64,000 nucleotides of DNA from PZPK01 sp041590075 (lineage in GTDB: Bacteria > Pseudomonadota > Gammaproteobacteria > Pseudomonadales > Oleiphilaceae), in the NCBI GenBank assembly GCA_041590075.1, contig JBFHUL010000004.1, positions 1 to 64,000 of the forward strand. The letters run 5' to 3'. Within the stretch, counting starts at the first letter, position 1, and every line of letters starts with the position of its first letter. Below are positions 44,807 through 55,016 of this stretch, one piece after another. The notes beneath the pieces were generated by a model that did not search any database, was not told the origin of the DNA, and saw nothing but the letters and a program-made list of their open reading frames with translations. The translations under genes were made by a program, and so were the position numbers.

Positions 44807-46813
44807 TCAGGCGTCATGGATCAACTGAACTGCCTCATGCTCAGTTAGTATTCTGACGCCCAGTTCCTCGGCCTTTTTTAACTTTGAGCCGGCCGACTCA
44901 CCGGCAACAAGATAGTCGGTATTTTTGGAAATGCTGCCACTCACCTTTGCTCCCCGCGCGATGAGCACGGCTTTCATCTCATCGCGGGTATAGTCTGCTA
45001 AGGTTCCTGTGATAACAAAAGTCAGCCCACTTAAATGCTGGCTGGTTTCGATTACAGGGTATTGAATTCGCACACCGTGGTCGAGCAAGCGCTGAACGAG
45101 TCGGCGATTATTGTCCGCCATAAAAAAATGGCCTATATGCTTGGCAACCACAGGGCCTACATCTTTCAAGCCAAGCAATTCATCCTGAGAAGCCTTCATC
45201 AGGGCATCCATACTTTCGAACGCTTCCGCGAGTGTCCGGGAGGTTGTTTCACCGACTTCTCGAATACCGAGTGCATATATAAAGCGTGAAAACTCAATCT
45301 CTCGCGCCCGAGCGATTGCTGCCACGAGTTTCTGAGCACTTTTCTCGCCCATGCGCTCCAGGAGTCTCAAATCCCCTTCACGCAGGGTAAAAATATCCGC
45401 CACATCAGACAGCAGATCCTTGGCGATTAGCTGTTCAACAAGCTTGTCGCCCATTCCATCGATATCAAAAGCCTTACGGGAAACAAAGTGCTTCATCGCT
45501 TCCTTGAGTTGCGCTGCACACATAAGGTTGCCAGTACAGCGAGCGACACTCTCTTCCTCTAACTTCTCAACCGGCGACCCGCATTCGGGGCAGCTTTGTG
45601 GCAAAACTACCCGTCTGGCATCAACCGGACGCTGCTCAACAATGGTTCGTACTACTTTAGGAATCACATCTCCGGCACGATGAATCACAACCCGATCACC
45701 GATTCTCAAATCAAGTCGCTCGATTTCATCCATGTTGTGCAAGGTAGCATTGCTCACCGTCACCCCGCCTACAAACACGGGCTCCAAGCGCGCGACAGGT
45801 GTGACCGCCCCTGTCCGTCCCACTTGGAATTCCACATTTTTAAGGGTCGTCACAGCTTCCTGTGCAGGAAACTTATAGGCAACTGCCCAACGAGGCGCCC
45901 GGGACACAAAGCCTAACTCTTTCTGGTCAGAAAACGCGTTGACTTTGAAGACGATACCATCAATCTCGTAGGGCAATGTGGGGCGCTTGTTGGCCAGACT
46001 TGCATAGTAAGCCAAACAATCATCCAAATTTTTGCACAATCGAAGCTCTGGGCTAATTGGTATACCGAGGCTCTGTAACCATGCCATCACATTGAAATGG
46101 TTACTCGGGACCTGACCACCGTCAAAAAAGCCTATCGAGTAGGCGCAAAACCGCAATCCTCGTTTTGCCGTCACCGACGGATCAAGCTGCCTCAAACTTC
46201 CGGATGCCGCGTTTCGGGGATTTACAAATAGACGCTCGCCCGCCTTTTCTGCCGCCGCGTTTGTTTTCTCAAAGGCCGCTGCAGGCATATAAACCTCTCC
46301 ACGCACTTCAAGCTGCGCGGGGTAATCCGCCCCTAACAGCGCAAGCGGTATCGATGAAATGGTGCGCACATTGTGGGTGATGTCTTCACCGGTCACCCCG
46401 TCACCCCGGGTTGCACCGTAGGCAAGTTTTCCCTTCTCGTAAAACAAGCTCACAGCCACCCCGTCAAGTTTCGGTTCGGCCGCAAATTCAAGAGGCTCTG
46501 CCAAACCCAAACGCTCTTGAGTGCGCGTGTAAAATTGCGAGAACTCCTGCTCATCGAACACGTTATCGAGCGAAAGCATCGGTAGCTTGTGTTTAATTTG
46601 TTGAAATGCAGAGAGCGGTTGAGCTCCAACGCGCTCGGTGGGCGATTCTGGAGAACGCAGCTCGGGGTGGGCATCTTCCAGCTGCTTCAACTCTTGGAAC
46701 AGGCGATCGTATTCCGCATCCGGGATAATCGGATTATCCAACACGTAATACCGGTAATTGTGTTGATTCAGATCATCCCGAAGGGAAGCAATGTGTTCGC
46801 GTATATCCTGCAT
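44807..46813 (-). CDS. ligA: NAD-dependent DNA ligase
   Basis: LigA seals nicks during replication and repair using NAD+. The order is Ia domain, adenylation domain with the AMP-bound lysine K115 in AEPKLDGVAVSL, and OB fold. A four-cysteine zinc finger (CPECG, then CTGNLMC) follows, then helix-hairpin-helix motifs and a C-terminal BRCT domain (LSGLTFVITGTLADYTRDEM, then TDYLVAGESAGSKLKKAEELG). The 668 residues match the E. coli length. It lies 11 bases after zipA, the conserved smc-zipA-ligA order. Confidence 0.97.
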   Translation of the reverse strand: MQDIREHIASLRDDLNQHNYRYYVLDNPIIPDAEYDRLFQELKQLEDAHPELRSPESPTERVGAQPLSAFQQIKHKLPMLSLDNVFDEQEFSQFYTRTQERLGLAEPLEFAAEPKLDGVAVSLFYEKGKLAYGATRGDGVTGEDITHNVRTISSIPLALLGADYPAQLEVRGEVYMPAAAFEKTNAAAEKAGERLFVNPRNAASGSLRQLDPSVTAKRGLRFCAYSIGFFDGGQVPSNHFNVMAWLQSLGIPISPELRLCKNLDDCLAYYASLANKRPTLPYEIDGIVFKVNAFSDQKELGFVSRAPRWAVAYKFPAQEAVTTLKNVEFQVGRTGAVTPVARLEPVFVGGVTVSNATLHNMDEIERLDLRIGDRVVIHRAGDVIPKVVRTIVEQRPVDARRVVLPQSCPECGSPVEKLEEESVARCTGNLMCAAQLKEAMKHFVSRKAFDIDGMGDKLVEQLIAKDLLSDVADIFTLREGDLRLLERMGEKSAQKLVAAIARAREIEFSRFIYALGIREVGETTSRTLAEAFESMDALMKASQDELLGLKDVGPVVAKHIGHFFMADNNRRLVQRLLDHGVRIQYPVIETSQHLSGLTFVITGTLADYTRDEMKAVLIARGAKVSGSISKNTDYLVAGESAGSKLKKAEELGVRILTEHEAVQLIHDA

Positions 46814-46824
46814 GCTGCCAGCGT

Positions 46825-47673
46825 TTAGACCCGAGACAAAGAGAGCTGCTTGCGTTCAAACTCGCGTATACGCTGCCGACAGTGCTCAATCGTTTGCGTG
46901 GTCATTACACTGCGCTGTTCGTCGCGCAACTCCCCCCCCAGATTTTTGGCGAAGCACTGTGCCGTTTCCAGCATGTAATCGAAGGCCTTCATGTAGTCTT
47001 TAGGACCTGGAAGGCTCATAAAAAAACTGACCCCCGGAGTGCTCAGAGAGTCCATTTTTTCTGGATCAAAATACCCCGGCTCAACCGCGTTGGCCACACT
47101 GAACTGAATGGGGCTAAGCAGGTCATCTTCTTCGTGACGATGGAAGATCGACATATCGCCATGTTCCAAACCACAAGCCTCGAGTAACTTCTTGATTGCG
47201 CTCCCCTGAAAGTGGTTTTCAGTCTTGGCATCCACATTAATCACGAGCACTTCCTGAGGGGGCTGCCTATCTGGTGATGACGCCTTGGAAGAAGTTTCTG
47301 ATGTCGGCCGCTGCTTGCTGGCACGCGCGGTTTTGATTGCCGCCGGTTCAACGCGATCAGAACCATCGGCACTTAGTGGCGTTTCTTCCTGGGTCTCAAT
47401 TGATGCAGGTTCCGAAACATTTCCGCTATCAAAGGAGGGCTCAATCTTTTCTTCTTGCGACGTATCACCACCAGGAGAAACAACCCGCGCCCCACCGCCT
47501 GGCAATTCAGGGTTAAAGTCCTCATCCAAGGGACTACTTTCGAATTCGCCGCCCATGTCGCGCGACATTTTCAATGAATCCATGCGCGCCAAACGCATGC
47601 GGCGATAGCCGTCAATCAGGATGCCCAGGATAATGATGACACCAACGACGATTAACCAGTCTCTGAAATTCAT
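46825..47673 (-). CDS. zipA: cell division protein ZipA
   Basis: ZipA tethers FtsZ to the inner membrane. The ATG at 47673 gives MNFRDWLIVVGVIIILGILI, an N-terminal anchor without a cleavable signal, as expected; the frame continues to 47742 but without support. A charged, Glu/Pro/Ser-rich linker (about 40-140) leads to the C-terminal FtsZ-binding domain, beginning EVLVINVDAKTENHFQGSAI and including ARFSV-like PIQFSVANAVEPGYFDP and GVSFFMSLPGPKD. It has 282 residues. It stands between smc and ligA. Confidence 0.94.
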   Translation of the reverse strand: MNFRDWLIVVGVIIILGILIDGYRRMRLARMDSLKMSRDMGGEFESSPLDEDFNPELPGGGARVVSPGGDTSQEEKIEPSFDSGNVSEPASIETQEETPLSADGSDRVEPAAIKTARASKQRPTSETSSKASSPDRQPPQEVLVINVDAKTENHFQGSAIKKLLEACGLEHGDMSIFHRHEEDDLLSPIQFSVANAVEPGYFDPEKMDSLSTPGVSFFMSLPGPKDYMKAFDYMLETAQCFAKNLGGELRDEQRSVMTTQTIEHCRQRIREFERKQLSLSRV

Positions 47674-47843
47674 GATTGCTCTTGTACGAATTGATGGAAG
47701 TAAGTATGTGCCATTAAGAATAGCGCCGAACTGCGCTGGCACATACTCTCATGCGCTTGACAACATCTGTTATATTAGCGGGAAATATTTTAAAGCTCCA
47801 ATACATAACAACACCGTAACCCGCTTCCCCAACACACCCATCA

Positions 47844-50800
47844 TCAAGCTTCGGCCAAGGCTGCGGCCTCTTCAACATCGACCGAAACAAGTCGCGACAC
47901 ACCAGGCTCATGCATCGTAACGCCCATAAGCTGATCTGCCAGTTCCATGGATACTTTGTTGTGGGAAATATAAATAAACTGGACCTGTGCCGACATCTCT
48001 TTCACCATGTTGGCAAACCGGCCTACGTTCGCATCATCAAGCGGTGCATCCACCTCATCCAACATACAGAAGGGCGCTGGATTCAGCTCAAAGATCGCGA
48101 AGATCAAGGCGATCGCCGTGAGCGCCTTTTCACCACCAGACAACAAGTGTATCGTCGAATTTTTCTTTCCGGGTGGGCGCGCAATAATCGCTACACCGGT
48201 TTCCAGCAAATCATCATCCGTCAGCTCCAGATGCGCACTTCCTCCCCCAAAGATCTTGGGAAACAAACGCTGTAATCCTTCATTGACCTGATCGTAGGTC
48301 TCTTTAAACCGCGCGCGCGTTTCTTTATCGATTTTGCGGATGGCACTTGTGAGCGTATCTAATGCCTCCATCAAATCCTCGTGCTGACTATCCAGATAAT
48401 CCTTGCGTTCACTCTGCTCATTGTATTCATCAATCGCTGCCAGATTGATAGGCCCCAACCGCTGTATTCGCCCAGCCAACTGCTCGAGACTCTTTTCGAG
48501 CGAATCAATGCTATCTTCCTCGGTCAGCGCCGACGCCATCTCCTGCAGGCTGAATTCGTCATTTTCAATTTTTTCGATGAGACCAGCCTGCTGCATTTGT
48601 AAAGCCTGAAGCGACATGCGCGCCTGCTCAAGTTCGGTACGCAGCACTTGAAGCCGGGACTCTTTGCTTGAGCGCTCCCCTTCAATATTTCGGAGCGTCG
48701 CCCCTACCTGCTCCATTGCCTGCCGGGCTTCACCCAGTTTCTCCTCGTCCTGTAGGCGAGCTTCCAGCATACCTTCCAAGCGCAATTCATCGTTCTGTAA
48801 ATCATCTTCATCTACACGCTCATAGGATAATGCCGCCTGTTTCTTCTCTTCTAACTGCCGCAGATCTTCCCCAAGACGCGTTAAATTGGCTTTAATCTGC
48901 TCCAACTCCCCTCGAGACTGCTCATAACGGAGTTGAGATTGATGAAAACTGCTTTGCCTCGCCTGAACCATTTGACGACATTGTTCTACACCATGCTGCA
49001 ACTGTTCGCGCTTTTCCTGCTGCTCACTCCGTTCATCCACCAGGCTTTCCAGTGCCAACATTGCTTCCTGCCAACTCTCTCTGGCCAATTCCAACCGTTC
49101 AGACTCATTATCCTGATTCAGTGACACCTCAGTAAGTTCGTTTTCGTTTCTCTTTATGCGAAGAGCCAGCTGTTCATCCTTTGCTTGCTTAACTTTTTGT
49201 TGCGCTTGAAGCCGTGATACCTCCTGGGATAAACCGGCAACGCACTTTTCTTCAGCGACCAATTCAGCTTCAAGCTGGCGAACAGCTTCGGACTGCGCAT
49301 CGATATCGCTTTCCAACGCGATTAAACGCGCCTCCAACTGAGGCAATGTCTGTTCCAGTTTTTCAATCTGCTTGGCTCTTTCCATGACGCCCGCACCCTG
49401 CTCCTGTGGAGAGAATACGCGCACCCAGTTGGCGCCTACCCAAGTACCATCACGCACAATGATGCTTTCTTCATCATCCAAACCTGCACGCAAACCAAAG
49501 GCCTCTTGAACGGATTCCGCTAGTCGAATCCGGTTGAAAATACCATTCAAGGCGTCAGCACCTTCGACGACTGTCGCCATAGTTCCTGGCCGCGCGCTAC
49601 CGGACGCTGCGTGCGCGTCGATAATTGCAACGGTGCAGTCTGAGTTAACCACTGCCAAGGACGATTCAAAATCGCCACTTTCCAAAGCCTTGAGCCATGG
49701 CTGAATCACATGCTCAAATGCCCTTTCCCAACCCTCCTGCACCGTTACGCCAGCCAGCCAGGGGGTGCTCAAATCCAGCCCTAAATGATTAAGTTGCTCC
49801 TGAACAGAGCGGTCATCGAGTGCTGCGGTCTGCAGTGTTCGTAACGATGCCAGCACCGCACGCTGTTCGGCCGCTTCGTTCACCAAACTTGCTCGTTGGC
49901 GGCTTTTTTCATCGAGCGCACTCCGCCACTGATGCAGCTGCTCTCTGCGGTCTTCAAGCCCTTGCTGACGGGAGGAAAGCTCCTGCTCGATTTGCGTCAC
50001 TTTTTCTGCCTCGCATGAGTCAGCCTGTTCGTCTAACTGGGCTTGTAGCTGTTCGGTTTCTGCTCGGAGCTTTTGCTGACGTTCGTCGAGCTGTTTAAGT
50101 TGACTTTCGGATGTCTGAATCCGCGACTGCTGCACTTCCGCTTCTTGGCGCGTTTGGGCCGTCGTTTGATTAAATTGCTCCCATTGATCCTGCCAGTGCC
50201 GTAATTCAGACTCCTGTTGCGAGAGCTGCTCTTGCGCCACATCCAGAGCCTCCTGATGAGACTCCAGTTCTGGCACGATGATTTCCAACGCAGCTTCCAG
50301 TTCTTCAGCGCGCCGTTGATCAAGCGCTTGCCGCTCCCCGATGCGCTGGCGGTCAAGTTGCAACTGCGCCAACTCCTGATCCTGTCGTAGAAGCTGCTCT
50401 TTCTGATATTTCAGTTGCTGCTCCAGCTTCGCTATTTCGGCTCCCGATTCATAATACTTGGCCTGCACCCTGCCAAAGATCTCCTGGCGCTCTTCCAGCT
50501 CCGTGCGCGCCGCTTCAATACGGCTTTCGTGTGTGGATTTATCCAGCACGGCACTTTCAATGCTCTGCTCCAGTTTTTCCACATCACCTTGCAACGAAGC
50601 CCTCTCAGCTTCCAGCGCTTGCCATTTTAGCGTATTTAGCTTGGCGGCATTCAGTCGTTCCGCTTGCTTGAACTCCGCAAACTTTTCCGCAGCATTTGCC
50701 TGCCGCTTTAAGTGCTGTAGCTGTTTTGCGAGCTCGTCGCGGATGTCGGACAGGCGATCAAGATTCTCCTGCGTACGCCGCATGCGGTTTTCGGTATCGC

Positions 50801-51332
50801 GACGACGCTCCTTATATTTTGAAATGCCTGCCGCTTCCTCGAGATATACCCGCAGCTCTTCCGGTTTAGATTCGATGAGTCGCGCGATCATGCCTTGCTC
50901 GATAATCGCGTAACTGCGTGGCCCCATGCCGGTACCGAGGAAGATGTCCGTCACATCCCGCCGACGACATTTCGTACCGTTAAGGTAGTACTGCGACAAC
51001 CCCTCTCGTGTCACTTTCCGCTTTATGGAAATCTCGGCGAATGCGCCGTGCTCTCCCTCAAGCTTGCCTTCACTATTATCAAACAAGAGTTCTATTGATG
51101 CCTGGCCCACTGGCTGTCGTCCGGTAGAGCCATTGAAAATAACATCCGTCATAGACTCACCGCGCAAGTTCTTGGCAGAACTTTCCCCCATCACCCAACG
51201 TACCGCATCAATAATGTTGGATTTACCACACCCATTGGGGCCTACAATCGCTGTCATATTGGTAGGGAAAGGGACGGTTGTCGCATCGACGAAGGACTTA
51301 AAACCGGCTAGTTTGATCGACTTCAAACGCAT
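47844..51332 (-). CDS. smc: chromosome segregation protein SMC
   Basis: SMC is a condensin ATPase. The ATG at 51332 starts MRLKSIKLAGFKSFVD at the family's usual N-terminus; the longer frame to 51392 is not supported. The 1162 residues comprise an N-terminal head with Walker A GPNGCGKSN (31-39), a coiled coil from about 170, a hinge near 520-660 (WLAGVTVQEG, then GTMATVVEGADALNGIFN), the returning coiled coil, and a C-terminal head. That head has signature HLLSGGEKALTAIALIFAIF and Walker B PFCMLDEVDAPLDDANV. It is first in the smc-zipA-ligA run. No scpA or scpB genes are seen in the window. Confidence 0.97.
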   Translation of the reverse strand: MRLKSIKLAGFKSFVDATTVPFPTNMTAIVGPNGCGKSNIIDAVRWVMGESSAKNLRGESMTDVIFNGSTGRQPVGQASIELLFDNSEGKLEGEHGAFAEISIKRKVTREGLSQYYLNGTKCRRRDVTDIFLGTGMGPRSYAIIEQGMIARLIESKPEELRVYLEEAAGISKYKERRRDTENRMRRTQENLDRLSDIRDELAKQLQHLKRQANAAEKFAEFKQAERLNAAKLNTLKWQALEAERASLQGDVEKLEQSIESAVLDKSTHESRIEAARTELEERQEIFGRVQAKYYESGAEIAKLEQQLKYQKEQLLRQDQELAQLQLDRQRIGERQALDQRRAEELEAALEIIVPELESHQEALDVAQEQLSQQESELRHWQDQWEQFNQTTAQTRQEAEVQQSRIQTSESQLKQLDERQQKLRAETEQLQAQLDEQADSCEAEKVTQIEQELSSRQQGLEDRREQLHQWRSALDEKSRQRASLVNEAAEQRAVLASLRTLQTAALDDRSVQEQLNHLGLDLSTPWLAGVTVQEGWERAFEHVIQPWLKALESGDFESSLAVVNSDCTVAIIDAHAASGSARPGTMATVVEGADALNGIFNRIRLAESVQEAFGLRAGLDDEESIIVRDGTWVGANWVRVFSPQEQGAGVMERAKQIEKLEQTLPQLEARLIALESDIDAQSEAVRQLEAELVAEEKCVAGLSQEVSRLQAQQKVKQAKDEQLALRIKRNENELTEVSLNQDNESERLELARESWQEAMLALESLVDERSEQQEKREQLQHGVEQCRQMVQARQSSFHQSQLRYEQSRGELEQIKANLTRLGEDLRQLEEKKQAALSYERVDEDDLQNDELRLEGMLEARLQDEEKLGEARQAMEQVGATLRNIEGERSSKESRLQVLRTELEQARMSLQALQMQQAGLIEKIENDEFSLQEMASALTEEDSIDSLEKSLEQLAGRIQRLGPINLAAIDEYNEQSERKDYLDSQHEDLMEALDTLTSAIRKIDKETRARFKETYDQVNEGLQRLFPKIFGGGSAHLELTDDDLLETGVAIIARPPGKKNSTIHLLSGGEKALTAIALIFAIFELNPAPFCMLDEVDAPLDDANVGRFANMVKEMSAQVQFIYISHNKVSMELADQLMGVTMHEPGVSRLVSVDVEEAAALAEA

Positions 51333-51668
51333 CGTAATCGGACTCTGAGAAACAGCACCGCAGATTACCCCGCAAACGGTACCCGCGATCAAAATATTAC
51401 GTAATTAAATAAAGATTGAGCGGCACATTATTACCTGCTCTGGCGGGATAAGCCAGAGCAAGATAGTGCGTCGACTTTCCGCCGCCCGTCCATCCGGCAC
51501 CCGCGACAAAAGCGGCAATTATTCGTCACCCACAGATAAAGCGCTGCTCTAATTTTTCATCTTTATCTTTGATCTTAGTAACTTATATACCATGGCATGC
51601 TTTTAGCTTTACGACTACAAACATATGCGTTCGCTAGCCATCGAACGAAAATGAGTGCGGAGTCAAAC
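51333..51668. other. divergent intergenic region smc / diguanylate cyclase
   Basis: This region is about 336 bases long. It contains a perfect nine-pair hairpin TGCTCTGGC-gggataa-GCCAGAGCA at 51436-51460 with no T tract on either side, so it is not an intrinsic terminator. AT-rich DNA at 51550-51590 probably holds the cyclase promoter, but no clear hexamer pair was found. Confidence 0.5.
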
Positions 51669-52631
51669 ATGAGCGGTAACGAAACCAAAGCGTCGACGGT
51701 CGATTTCAACAAAGCGAAGATTGTATCGACGTATAAAGATCTGAATCGCCTGATCAGTGACAATAACGACATCATCTCCAGGCTGACAAGACGCCTACAG
51801 ACCAGCCTGAACAGCACGGAAATTCTGCGCATGTTTGCCGAAGAAGTAAAAAAACTGGTGGAATATGACCAGTTTGTTTTCTCTTGCGCAGGCGGCCAGC
51901 ACTTGAAAATCGGTGACCGGGCGGGTGCACATTCATGCCAATATAATTTAACGCTGGATAACAGCCAGCTGGGTAAAATTCGCTTCGCACGCCGCCGCCG
52001 CTTTATCGAAGAAGAACTGAATATTATTGAGCGTCTGGCCAGCACACTGGTGTTTCCTTTGCGAAACGCGCAACTGTACCAAACCGCTCTTGAATCCGCT
52101 TTGCGTGATGAACTGACGGGCTGCGGCAACAAACGGGCACTGGATGCAAGTCTTCACCGTGAAGCAGAACTCTCACGCCGGCATCGCACGCCGTTGTCAA
52201 TTCTGATGATTGACGCCGACCACTTCAAACAGATAAATGATGTGCACGGGCACCTTGCCGGAGATCAGGTGCTCAGAGAGCTGGCCCAGGTCATCAAACA
52301 CTCGGCGCGCCAAAGCGACTTGTGCTTTCGCTACGGAGGAGAAGAGTTTCTACTTATTTTGGATGATACTGACTCCGCACAGGCCAGCACCATTGCAGAA
52401 CGCGTTCGTGAGGCCATCGAACAACATATATTCAATTACGGCGGCAAAATCATGCCGGTGACGGTGAGCATTGGCTCCGCCACTTTTTTGGAGAAAGAAA
52501 ATCTGGAAGATTTCAAGCAGCGCGCTGACGAGGCTCTTTATTATGCCAAGAACAATGGCAGAAACCTCACCGCGAGCGCCGAACAACTGACTCAGCACAG
52601 CGAGAAAGCTCGCGACATGCGCCAAGCTTAA
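51669..52631 (+). CDS. GAF-GGDEF diguanylate cyclase
   Basis: This enzyme makes cyclic-di-GMP from two GTP. The ATG at 51669 has GGAG seven bases upstream; ATGs at 51651 and 51597 lie in the same frame. The 320-residue protein has no membrane span. Residues about 48-140 resemble a GAF-type sensor domain (EILRMFAEEVKKLVEYDQFV, LASTLVFPLRNAQLYQ). The cyclase domain runs from RDELTGCGNKRAL (146). The active site is GGEEF at 223-227, a functional variant, and RQSD at 214-217, five residues before it, is the product-inhibition I-site. It is therefore probably active and feedback-controlled. The gene is divergent from smc and convergent with rluB. Confidence 0.92.
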   Translation: MSGNETKASTVDFNKAKIVSTYKDLNRLISDNNDIISRLTRRLQTSLNSTEILRMFAEEVKKLVEYDQFVFSCAGGQHLKIGDRAGAHSCQYNLTLDNSQLGKIRFARRRRFIEEELNIIERLASTLVFPLRNAQLYQTALESALRDELTGCGNKRALDASLHREAELSRRHRTPLSILMIDADHFKQINDVHGHLAGDQVLRELAQVIKHSARQSDLCFRYGGEEFLLILDDTDSAQASTIAERVREAIEQHIFNYGGKIMPVTVSIGSATFLEKENLEDFKQRADEALYYAKNNGRNLTASAEQLTQHSEKARDMRQA

Positions 52632-52635
52632 ACTG

Positions 52636-53496
52636 CTAGCGGCGTCGACCTTTTGGTGGGCGTCGACTTCCGCTATTCATCGCTTTGCGCTTACGGCGCT
52701 CATCTTCGCGGCGCCCCTGTAGGGTTTTCGCCTTGATGCGAACGGGCGGCAAGCCCACGAGCGCCCGCAGTTCATTCACTTCTTTATTATTCAGTTCTTC
52801 CCAGGCACCAACTTTCAGCCTGCTTGGCAAAAATATACACCCGTACCGTACGCGCTTGAGGCGACTGACCTGAACCCCTTGGGATTCCCACAGCCGACGC
52901 ACCTCTCTATTTTTGCCTTCCATCAATACGACATGAAACCACTGATTGGTGCCATCGCCCCCGGAGGCCTGAATGTCCGTAAACCGCGCCACGCCGTCTT
53001 CCAGTAACACACCTTCCTTGAGGGTATTTAGCATATTGTCGTCTACATCGCCGTGAATGCGCACGGCGTATTCGCGGTCCACCTCATACGACGGGTGCAT
53101 TAATCTGTTGGCCAAATCTCCGTCGGTGGTAAGAATCAGCAGCCCGGTCGTATTGATATCCAAGCGACCTACGGAAATCCAGCGCTGGTTTTTGAGCTTG
53201 GGGAGCTGATCGAAAACCGTAGGACGCCCTTCCGGGTCATTACGGGAACAGATCACACCTTCTGGCTTGCTGTAAACAATGACCCGATGGTCTTCCTGAG
53301 TCTTTTCAATATGAACCCGTTTACCATCGACCAGTATACGATCCTTTCGCGAGGCCTTGTCACCCAGCTTCACAACCTGCCCGTTAACCGATACGCGCCC
53401 CGCCGCTATCCATTCCTCTACTTCTCTGCGTGAACCGAGTCCGGCTTGCGCAAGCAGTTTCTGCAAGCGCTCTTCATTCTGTTGGTGATCACTCAA
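52636..53496 (-). CDS. rluB: 23S rRNA pseudouridine(2605) synthase
   Basis: RluB converts U2605 of 23S rRNA to pseudouridine. An N-terminal S4 RNA-binding domain (ERLQKLLAQAGLGSRREVEE) precedes the catalytic domain with Asp113 in VGRLDINTTGLLILTTDGDLA. GKNREVRRLWESQG distinguishes the RsuA/RluB family, and the specific RluB call is by overall resemblance and length. The tail RRPPKGRRR is strongly basic and probably binds RNA. The 286 residues are normal for RluB. The gene begins 31 bases after thrH on the same strand. Confidence 0.92.
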   Translation of the reverse strand: MSDHQQNEERLQKLLAQAGLGSRREVEEWIAAGRVSVNGQVVKLGDKASRKDRILVDGKRVHIEKTQEDHRVIVYSKPEGVICSRNDPEGRPTVFDQLPKLKNQRWISVGRLDINTTGLLILTTDGDLANRLMHPSYEVDREYAVRIHGDVDDNMLNTLKEGVLLEDGVARFTDIQASGGDGTNQWFHVVLMEGKNREVRRLWESQGVQVSRLKRVRYGCIFLPSRLKVGAWEELNNKEVNELRALVGLPPVRIKAKTLQGRREDERRKRKAMNSGSRRPPKGRRR

Positions 53497-53527
53497 TGAC
53501 TAAAACCTCTTCGACCTGACAGAACAC

Positions 53528-54142
53528 TTATTGGCTCTGGGTCTGACTGACTTTCAAAATTTCCTGTTTCAGATCTTCGTAGGTGTGCACGGCCGGAAAC
53601 TGGGGGAATTCATCGATAACGTTTTGTGGCGACTTGAACAATATACCCGCCTCCGCCTGCTTCAACATGGTTGTATCGTTGTAGGAGTCGCCTGCAGCGA
53701 TCACGCGGTAATTCAATAATTGAAACGCCCTGACGGATTGACGTTTGGGGTCTTTCTGACGTAGCAGATAATTCGTAATCTTGCCCTGCGCATCCACTTC
53801 GAGTTTGTGACAGAACAAGGTGGGGTACCCCAGCTTTGCCATTAATGGCATGCCAAATTCGTAAAAGGTGTCGGAAAGAATCACCAGTTGAAAACGTGGC
53901 CCAAGCCATTCAACAAACTCTTTTGCACCCGGGAGCGGGTCGAGTGTTGCAATGACCTCCTGAATTTCTTTTATACCGAAGCCGTGCTGATCTAGAATAC
54001 GCAACCGTTGCTGCATCAATACATCATAGTCAGGAATATCGCGCGTTGTTGCTTTCAGTTCTTCGATTCCCGTTTTTTCAGCAAACGCAATCCAGATTTC
54101 CGGGATCAACACACCTTCCAGATCGAGACAAACCAGCTCCAC
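53528..54142 (-). CDS. thrH: phosphoserine phosphatase / homoserine phosphotransferase ThrH
   Basis: ThrH is a HAD-family enzyme, known in Pseudomonas, that dephosphorylates phosphoserine and can pass the phosphate to homoserine. The GTG at 54142, with GGGGG five bases upstream, starts MELVCLDLEGVLIPEIWIAF and gives 204 residues, the Pseudomonas length. The open frame to 54208 adds an unconserved leader. Motif I is D7-x-E9, and motif II lies in VILSDTFYEF. RQKDPKRQSV carries the motif III lysine, and AAGDSYNDTTML is motif IV. It lies upstream of rluB on the same strand. Confidence 0.93.
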   Translation of the reverse strand: MELVCLDLEGVLIPEIWIAFAEKTGIEELKATTRDIPDYDVLMQQRLRILDQHGFGIKEIQEVIATLDPLPGAKEFVEWLGPRFQLVILSDTFYEFGMPLMAKLGYPTLFCHKLEVDAQGKITNYLLRQKDPKRQSVRAFQLLNYRVIAAGDSYNDTTMLKQAEAGILFKSPQNVIDEFPQFPAVHTYEDLKQEILKVSQTQSQ

Positions 54143-54260
54143 AACAACCCCCAATAAAATGTCTGTATAAAAGCGCGCACATTCTAACGAAATAAGTGAT
54201 TGTTGCATAATGCTATCTGGGCGATAGAATTCACCCCTTATCTAACTATGCGACCGACTT

Positions 54261-55010
54261 ATGAACATCGACCTGAAGAACCACCCCAGTGCGGCAGATA
54301 TTGAGCAACTGAATGCCGAATTGAGCAGCAAATCACCGCGTGAAATACTAAAATTTGCGCTTCAGAATTTCGACAATATCGCAATTTCATTCAGCGGCGC
54401 AGAGGATGTGGTACTGATTGAACTTGCGCATCGCCTGACCGATTCCCTTCAGGTGTTTTCTCTTGATACCGGCCGCCTCCACCCAGAGACCTATGCATTT
54501 ATCGATAAAGTGCGCGCACACTACGATATCGCCATCGACATCATGAGCCCCGACACACAGAAACTGCAGGAATTTGTGAAGCAAAAGGGACTTTACAGCT
54601 TTTACAAAGATGGCCATAAAGAATGCTGCGGAATCCGCAAGGTTGAACCACTGAAGCGTAAGCTCGCCACGCTGGACGCCTGGATTTCGGGCCAGCGTAA
54701 AGACCAAAGCCCGAGCACGCGCTCTAATGTGCCCGTTATTGAAATTGACGAAGGAAACTCAACAGAGGCCCGAACGCTCATTAAGTTCAACCCGCTCGCA
54801 AACTGGAGCTCCAAGGAGGTGTGGGATTATATTCGACTATCCGAAGTACCTTATAACCCCTTGCACGAAAGCGGTTTTGTGAGCATAGGCTGTGAACCCT
54901 GCACACGCCCGGTACTACCTAATCAGCACGAGCGTGAGGGCCGATGGTGGTGGGAAGAAGAAACGCAAAAAGAGTGCGGCCTGCACATCAGCGATAACAG
55001 CGCCCGCTAA
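54261..55010 (+). CDS. cysH: assimilatory adenylyl-sulfate (APS) reductase, CysH family
   Basis: This enzyme reduces activated sulfate to sulfite with thioredoxin. The PP-loop region is SFSGAEDVVLIELAH and SLDTGRLHPETY. Cysteines C122-C123 and C211-x2-C214 form the CC/CxxC pattern that binds a 4Fe-4S cluster. The catalytic Cys is C239 in KECGLH. The cluster-binding motif marks the plant/pseudomonad APS-reducing type and differs from the E. coli PAPS reductase, which lacks it; 249 residues fits. The gene converges on cysB, the sulfur regulator, whose stop lies seven bases away. Confidence 0.94.
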   Translation: MNIDLKNHPSAADIEQLNAELSSKSPREILKFALQNFDNIAISFSGAEDVVLIELAHRLTDSLQVFSLDTGRLHPETYAFIDKVRAHYDIAIDIMSPDTQKLQEFVKQKGLYSFYKDGHKECCGIRKVEPLKRKLATLDAWISGQRKDQSPSTRSNVPVIEIDEGNSTEARTLIKFNPLANWSSKEVWDYIRLSEVPYNPLHESGFVSIGCEPCTRPVLPNQHEREGRWWWEEETQKECGLHISDNSAR

Positions 55011-55016
55011 CTGTCG

